64,000 bases of DNA, from assembly GCA_963808965.1 (NCBI GenBank), contig CAWEHU010000019.1, positions 129,652-193,651 of the forward strand. Direction: 5' to 3'. Source of the stretch: CAWEHU01 sp963808965. Lineage in GTDB: Bacteria; Pseudomonadota; Alphaproteobacteria; Acetobacterales; Acetobacteraceae. Numbering within the stretch: position 1 is the stretch's first letter; each line of letters opens with the position of its first letter. This document shows positions 60,692 through 64,000 of this stretch, piece by piece. Both the position numbers and the translations under genes were made by a program. Under the pieces are notes generated by a model that was not told where the DNA came from, made no database searches, and saw only the letters and a list, made by a program, of their open reading frames with translations.

Positions 60692-61235
60692 ATGGACGAG
60701 AACAGCAGAAACACCTCGACCGCGTCGCCGATCTTCCTCGGCGAGACGTGGTTCGACCCGATCGAGATGGGCATCCGGGATCGCATTTGTGGCTTCATCG
60801 AGGCACTGGTGGACGAGGAGTTGAACGAGGCGCTCGGCCGCGGGCGTTACCAGAGACCGGGCCGAGCGGCGGGCGAAACGGCGCGGGAGATGGTCGGATA
60901 TCGACACGGTCGGCGGAAACGCCAACTGCTCGGCTCGTTCGGGCCGGTGACGATCAGCGTGCCGCGAGCACGACTGACCGACGGCGATGGCACGAGCCAG
61001 GAATGGCACAGCGACGCGCTGCCACGCTACGCGCGGATGACGAAACAGGTCGAGGCGCTGATCGCGGGCGCCTACTTGTCCGGCACCAACACGCGCCGGG
61101 TGCGGCGGGCGTTGGGAGCGCTGTTCAAGGGCGCGGTTTCGAAAGATACTGTGAGCCGGACCTGGCGGAAAGTGCAGACCGATTGGCAGGTGTGGTGCCG
61201 CCGCTCGCTGGCGGAGGAGGACGAGCTGAGGTCGG
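60692..61235 (+). pseudogene. IS256-family transposase, N-terminal half
   Basis: Starts MDENSRNTSTASPIFLGETW, then WFDPIEMGIRDRICGFIEAL, GRGRYQRPGRAAGETAREMV, GSFGPVTISVPRARL and the DNA-binding segment LIAGAYLSGTNTRRVRRALG with VSKDTVSRTWRKVQ. It stops being IS256-like after RRSLAEEDEL (about residue 182), before the first catalytic Asp, where group II intron sequence begins. The leader region 60640-60691 is the usual IS256 5' flank. Dead. Confidence 0.85.
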
Positions 61236-61236
61236 G

Positions 61237-61655
61237 AGTCGGACTGGTTCATAGTACCGATGACGCCGTCGAAGGAAACGAGACGCGCCGAGGGAAGGGA
61301 CCAGCCCGGGAGGAGCCCACGCGAGAGGGGCCGGGTCCGGACACAGAGCCGGGTCGCCCTGCCATCCAACCTCGCACGGGTGAACGCGGCGGCACGCGCG
61401 CGGCCGTCCAGACCCGGTTCACCGCCCTGTTGCATCACGTGGACATCGAAGCGCTCGAACGGGCATTCCGGCGTCAGAAGCGGCAGGCAAGTGCTGGAGT
61501 CGATGGGATCACGGTGGCGGACTACGAGCAGAACCTGGAGGCCAACCTCCAAGACTCTGCGCACGGGTACACACCGGGCGCTACCGGCCACAACCAGTCC
61601 GGCGTGTCTATATCCCGAAAGCCGATGGCGGACGGCGTCCGCTTGGCGTGCCGAC
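61237..61655 (+). pseudogene. Group II intron reverse transcriptase/maturase remnant
   Basis: The start resembles intron-encoded proteins: MTPSKETRRAEGR at 61260 and RTQSRVALPSNLARVNAAAR. A frameshift near 61405 leads to TRFTALLHHVDIEALERAFR and RQKRQASAGVDGITVADYEQ (RT domain 0/1), and a second near 61557 to RVHTGRYRPQPVRRVYIPKA and DGGRRPLGVPT. It then ends. The intron's ribozyme 5' part and the catalytic YADD and maturase domains are missing. It is fused directly to the truncated IS256. Confidence 0.8.
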
Positions 61656-61674
61656 GTGGCAGGCATAATGCACC

Positions 61675-63741
61675 TCATGCAGCTTGCGTTTGGGATGAGG
61701 GGTGAAGATGTACCGAGTTGGCAATCCATTCCCAGAGCAACTGGTCTGACGCTTCGTCGATCGATATCTCGTAGGGCGCATTCGGCTTGCGCTGCTGCGC
61801 GGTGATGACGCCACGACCAATCCAGTAGTGAACGACCCAGAGGCTGACGCCATATCTGTCGCGGACTTGGCGGACATTGAGGGTGTCGGCCGGGGGTCGG
61901 GGCGCCGAGATGCGGTGTTTGTATCGTAGCCACTTGATCATGCTCAGCGTAAGCGGTTTTCCAGTCGAACTTTGATGGCCCTCTGCGCTCAGCAGGCGGA
62001 TGATTTCGTCGTCATGGTGGTTGACCGCCAGCTGTCGGATGCGCGCCACGAAGGCCTCGGGATAACGGACCGCCTCGGCACGGTTGGGAGGCATCTGGAG
62101 CTCCAGCGTTTCGCTGGCGCCGCCCTGCCAGCGGACGTGCAAGCGAATAATCTTAGGCTCGGGCCCCTTCGTCACGGTGATGTCGCGCACGAGCAAACGC
62201 AGTATCCGCTTGCGATCTCGCGGCGTGGTGGTCGATGCGGCCCAGAGTTTGGGCAGGTCGCCGGCGAGTTTGAGAATTTGTCGCTTCTGCTCGGCCGTGA
62301 CGGCCCGCATGGTCTGTCGCTCGAAGGCAGCCAGCTCGGCCTCGAGTTCCTGCAGGCGCCGCATGGCGTCGTTCCAGCGCTGTTCGAGGGTCGCCGCGAT
62401 GAGGCGATTGGCGGGATCGACCGCTTCGTACCGGCGGTCAGCCAGGTCCACGTCGTAGCGCGCCCGCTCGATCCGCATCCGCCACTGCGCGCCAATCTCG
62501 CGATCCCGTTCCTCGAGGCTGGTGAGTGCTGCGAGTGCGAGGTCAATCGTCGCCGGCGTGATGGCGCCGACCAACCTCCCGGTGATCGCCTGGTCGAGTG
62601 GCGCGGCCGTGACGCTCAGGCAGGCGCGCGGCGACAAGGCTTCGCGATGCTTCCAGATGCACTGATAGATAGGATAGACGCCACCGTTTCCGGTATAGCG
62701 TATCCCCAGACGGCGCCCGCAGGCGCCGCAGAGAAGCATGCCCTGCAGCAGGCAGAGTCCCTCTCGCGCCGGACCGGACAACACCTCACCATTCGTCCGG
62801 TTGCCGGCGAGGCGAAGCCGGTTGGCCTCGAACCGGTCCCAGTCGATGTAGCCTTCGTGATGATCGCGTATCATCACCCGCCAGGCGTCCTGGGAAACCG
62901 GACGCGAGCGAGTGGCGATCTCGCCGGATGGCCCCACCTGCTTCGAGGATTGGTAGCGGCCGAACACGTAGACGCCGGCGTAGGAAGGATTGGCCAGAAG
63001 GCCGAGGACGCGGGAGTGGGTCAGGCGGCCCCACAGCAGCTTGCCGTTCCATGCACCGCCATACGCACGGCGCGGGAAGTGCAGGCCAAGCTCCTGGAAC
63101 CGTCTTACAACGCCGTAGGCTGTACCCTCGCGTTCGAACAATTCGAAGACCGTGCGAACCGCGCCCTGCACCTCGCGGTCGGGATCGAGCACAATCTTGT
63201 CTTCGTCGAAGACAAGGCCGACCGGCAGTGCAAACCTCAGACCGCCTCTGGATGCCTTATTGAGCTTGCCGCCGTGGAGGCGCGCGCGGATGATGTGTAA
63301 CTCTGCTTGAGCGAAAGTGCCCTTCATTCCGAGCACGAGGCCATCGTTGAATTCGGCAGGACAGTATACGCCATCCTCGTCGATTACGAGCGTGCCGGTG
63401 ATGGCGCACAGTTCGAGCAGGCGATGCCAGTCCTGGTTCGACCGCGCCAAGCGCGACGCTTCCAAGGAGAAGATCGCCCCGACATGGCCCATCGCCACAT
63501 CGCCGACCAGGGTCTTGAAATCTGTGCGGGTGCTTGCTGCGGATCCCGACTTGCCCAGATCCCGGTCGAGGACCCGGATCTGTTCCTGGCTCCAGCCGAG
63601 TGAGCGGGCCTTGTTCACCAGATTGTACTGGCGGTCTGTGCTCTCCTGATTGAAGCGCACCTGTGCCAGGGTCGACTGGCGGATGTAGATGCAGGCTTGC
63701 CGCGATAGATGTCGATCGGCAATCTTGGGATGCATGGTCAT
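61675..63741 (-). CDS. Large serine recombinase
   Basis: A 688-residue site-specific recombinase. ATG 63741 has CCGGAGAG upstream. The N-terminal resolvase domain has the catalytic serine in ACIYIRQSTLAQVRFNQ, LDRDLGKSGSAASTRTDF and FSLEASRLARSNQDWHRLL. The 'Recombinase' domain follows (RRFQELGLHFPRRAYGGAWN, LLANPSYAGVYVFGRYQSSK), then a zinc ribbon (LLCGACGRRLGIRY ... YQCIWKH), a coiled coil (RRLQELEAELAAFERQTM) and an extended C-terminus with an HTH-like VRQVRDRYGVSLWVVHYWIG. All key parts are intact. It is the first gene of a mobile element that extends beyond the window; its targets are unknown. Confidence 0.93.
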   Translation of the reverse strand: MTMHPKIADRHLSRQACIYIRQSTLAQVRFNQESTDRQYNLVNKARSLGWSQEQIRVLDRDLGKSGSAASTRTDFKTLVGDVAMGHVGAIFSLEASRLARSNQDWHRLLELCAITGTLVIDEDGVYCPAEFNDGLVLGMKGTFAQAELHIIRARLHGGKLNKASRGGLRFALPVGLVFDEDKIVLDPDREVQGAVRTVFELFEREGTAYGVVRRFQELGLHFPRRAYGGAWNGKLLWGRLTHSRVLGLLANPSYAGVYVFGRYQSSKQVGPSGEIATRSRPVSQDAWRVMIRDHHEGYIDWDRFEANRLRLAGNRTNGEVLSGPAREGLCLLQGMLLCGACGRRLGIRYTGNGGVYPIYQCIWKHREALSPRACLSVTAAPLDQAITGRLVGAITPATIDLALAALTSLEERDREIGAQWRMRIERARYDVDLADRRYEAVDPANRLIAATLEQRWNDAMRRLQELEAELAAFERQTMRAVTAEQKRQILKLAGDLPKLWAASTTTPRDRKRILRLLVRDITVTKGPEPKIIRLHVRWQGGASETLELQMPPNRAEAVRYPEAFVARIRQLAVNHHDDEIIRLLSAEGHQSSTGKPLTLSMIKWLRYKHRISAPRPPADTLNVRQVRDRYGVSLWVVHYWIGRGVITAQQRKPNAPYEISIDEASDQLLWEWIANSVHLHPSSQTQAA

Positions 63742-63856
63742 TGGCGCTCTCCGGATCGGATAATGAGGCGCCAGCAGCAAGAAAGCAGACGACCATGTCG
63801 GCGAGAACCGCGCCCACCTTGGCGACGTCGAAGGAGGTGAGGGCCGGGTCCATCAC
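63742..63856 (-). other. Possible small ORF upstream of the recombinase
   Basis: From GTG 63856, four bases after the previous stop, the frame reads MMDPALTSFDVAKVGAVLAD and MVVCFLAAGASLSDPESAND. This looks like a genuine short protein with a hydrophobic helix. The frame is open well into the recombinase gene, so the true end is unclear. The tight spacing suggests an operon of two small genes plus the recombinase. Confidence 0.35.
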
Positions 63857-63859
63857 GGT

Positions 63860-64000
63860 CTACCCGAGATCCTCGCGCCGGCGTAGGAGTTCCGTGTTGA
63901 TCGCACAGATTTCGTTGAGAGCCTCGCGCAGCCTGTTGAAGTTGCCGATCAAACTGGCAACGTGCTCGTGCGTGGCGTTCGGGACGTAATCTCTGCGGGG
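63860..64000 (-). CDS. Small helical protein, 5' end beyond window
   Basis: The last 46 codons before a TAG at 63862-63860: PRRDYVPNATHEHVASLIGN, FNRLREALNEICAINTELLR, RREDLG. It is a charged amphipathic helix, likely a coiled coil. It lies immediately upstream of the small ORF and the serine recombinase, and is probably an accessory gene of that element. No family recognised. Confidence 0.5.
   Translation of the reverse strand, partial: PRRDYVPNATHEHVASLIGNFNRLREALNEICAINTELLRRREDLG

Noticed and set aside
59578..61235. The two IS256 pieces as halves of one element
   Set aside because: The short piece at 59578 and the N-terminal half at 60692 belong to different IS256 subgroups by their conserved segments, and intact-looking host-type sequence (lipoprotein and small membrane protein) lies between them.
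1..64000. CRISPR array or restriction/defence island
   Set aside because: No regularly spaced short repeats, cas genes or nuclease-helicase sets were seen. The ParDE pair and orphan methyltransferase alone do not make a defence island.
55137..64000. Prophage or conjugative element
   Set aside because: No capsid, tail, terminase, relaxase or type IV secretion genes are present. The region consists of insertion sequences, recombinases and remnants.

Overview
The window is a 64 kb stretch of a high-GC bacterial chromosome. Gene content and order point to an alphaproteobacterium, most likely in or near the Rhodospirillales/Acetobacteraceae. The supports are ffh-rpsP-rimM-trmD-rplS running straight into leuC-leuD-leuB, a FolM-like reductase followed by uvrC-pgsA-lipoprotein-moaD-moaE, purC-purS-purQ-purL-bolA-grxD, and a MarR/OmpR/histidine-kinase trio of PetP/PetR type. 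The taxonomic call is inference; no rRNA is present.

Layout. 1-5.1 kb: the end of an aspartate aminotransferase and a PotFGHI-like polyamine ABC operon (minus strand). 5.2-8.1 kb: a small lipoprotein, a host-attachment-family protein, a GT-C type membrane protein and tRNA-Arg(ACG). 8.2-15 kb: the leu genes and the ribosome/tRNA/SRP maturation operon. 15-19.5 kb: an M15 peptidase, a penicillin-binding-like serine hydrolase, a luciferase-like oxidoreductase, an orphan MT-A70 methyltransferase and a ParDE toxin-antitoxin pair. 19.6-27.9 kb: uvrB, a frameshifted reductase, uvrC, pgsA, moaD, moaE and ilvE. 28-30.7 kb: the regulatory trio. 30.8-32 kb: IS630 and IS110 remnants among REP-like palindromes. 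32-38.8 kb: a PhyH dioxygenase, a GT2 enzyme and the pur/bolA/grxD operon, which carries an extra Rap1a-family gene. 39-47.6 kb: a frameshifted NRDE protein, a second polyamine-type ABC operon, gabT, a BKACE enzyme and galE. 48-57 kb: ahcY, a frameshifted beta-propeller protein, a frameshifted sarcosine-oxidase-like protein, a complete amino-acid ABC operon and a frameshifted periplasmic asparaginase. 57-64 kb: a graveyard of nested mobile elements (IS630, IS5, a DDE-integrase transposase, a serine resolvase, two IS256 types, a group II intron RT remnant) ending in an intact large serine recombinase.

The genes fit a scavenging lifestyle: two polyamine importers, an amino-acid importer, asparaginase, GABA transaminase, a BKACE enzyme and an amine oxidase. 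A notable pattern is that at least nine single-base lesions break seven otherwise well-conserved accessory genes, while every housekeeping gene is intact. I did not find a convincing new defence or metabolic system. The best candidates for a second look are the layered mobile-element region (55-64 kb), including an IS end that completes a host stop codon and an in-frame lipoprotein/resolvase fusion, the recombinase module at the right edge, the Rap1a gene with a BIME-like repeat inside the purine operon, and the frameshift pattern itself.
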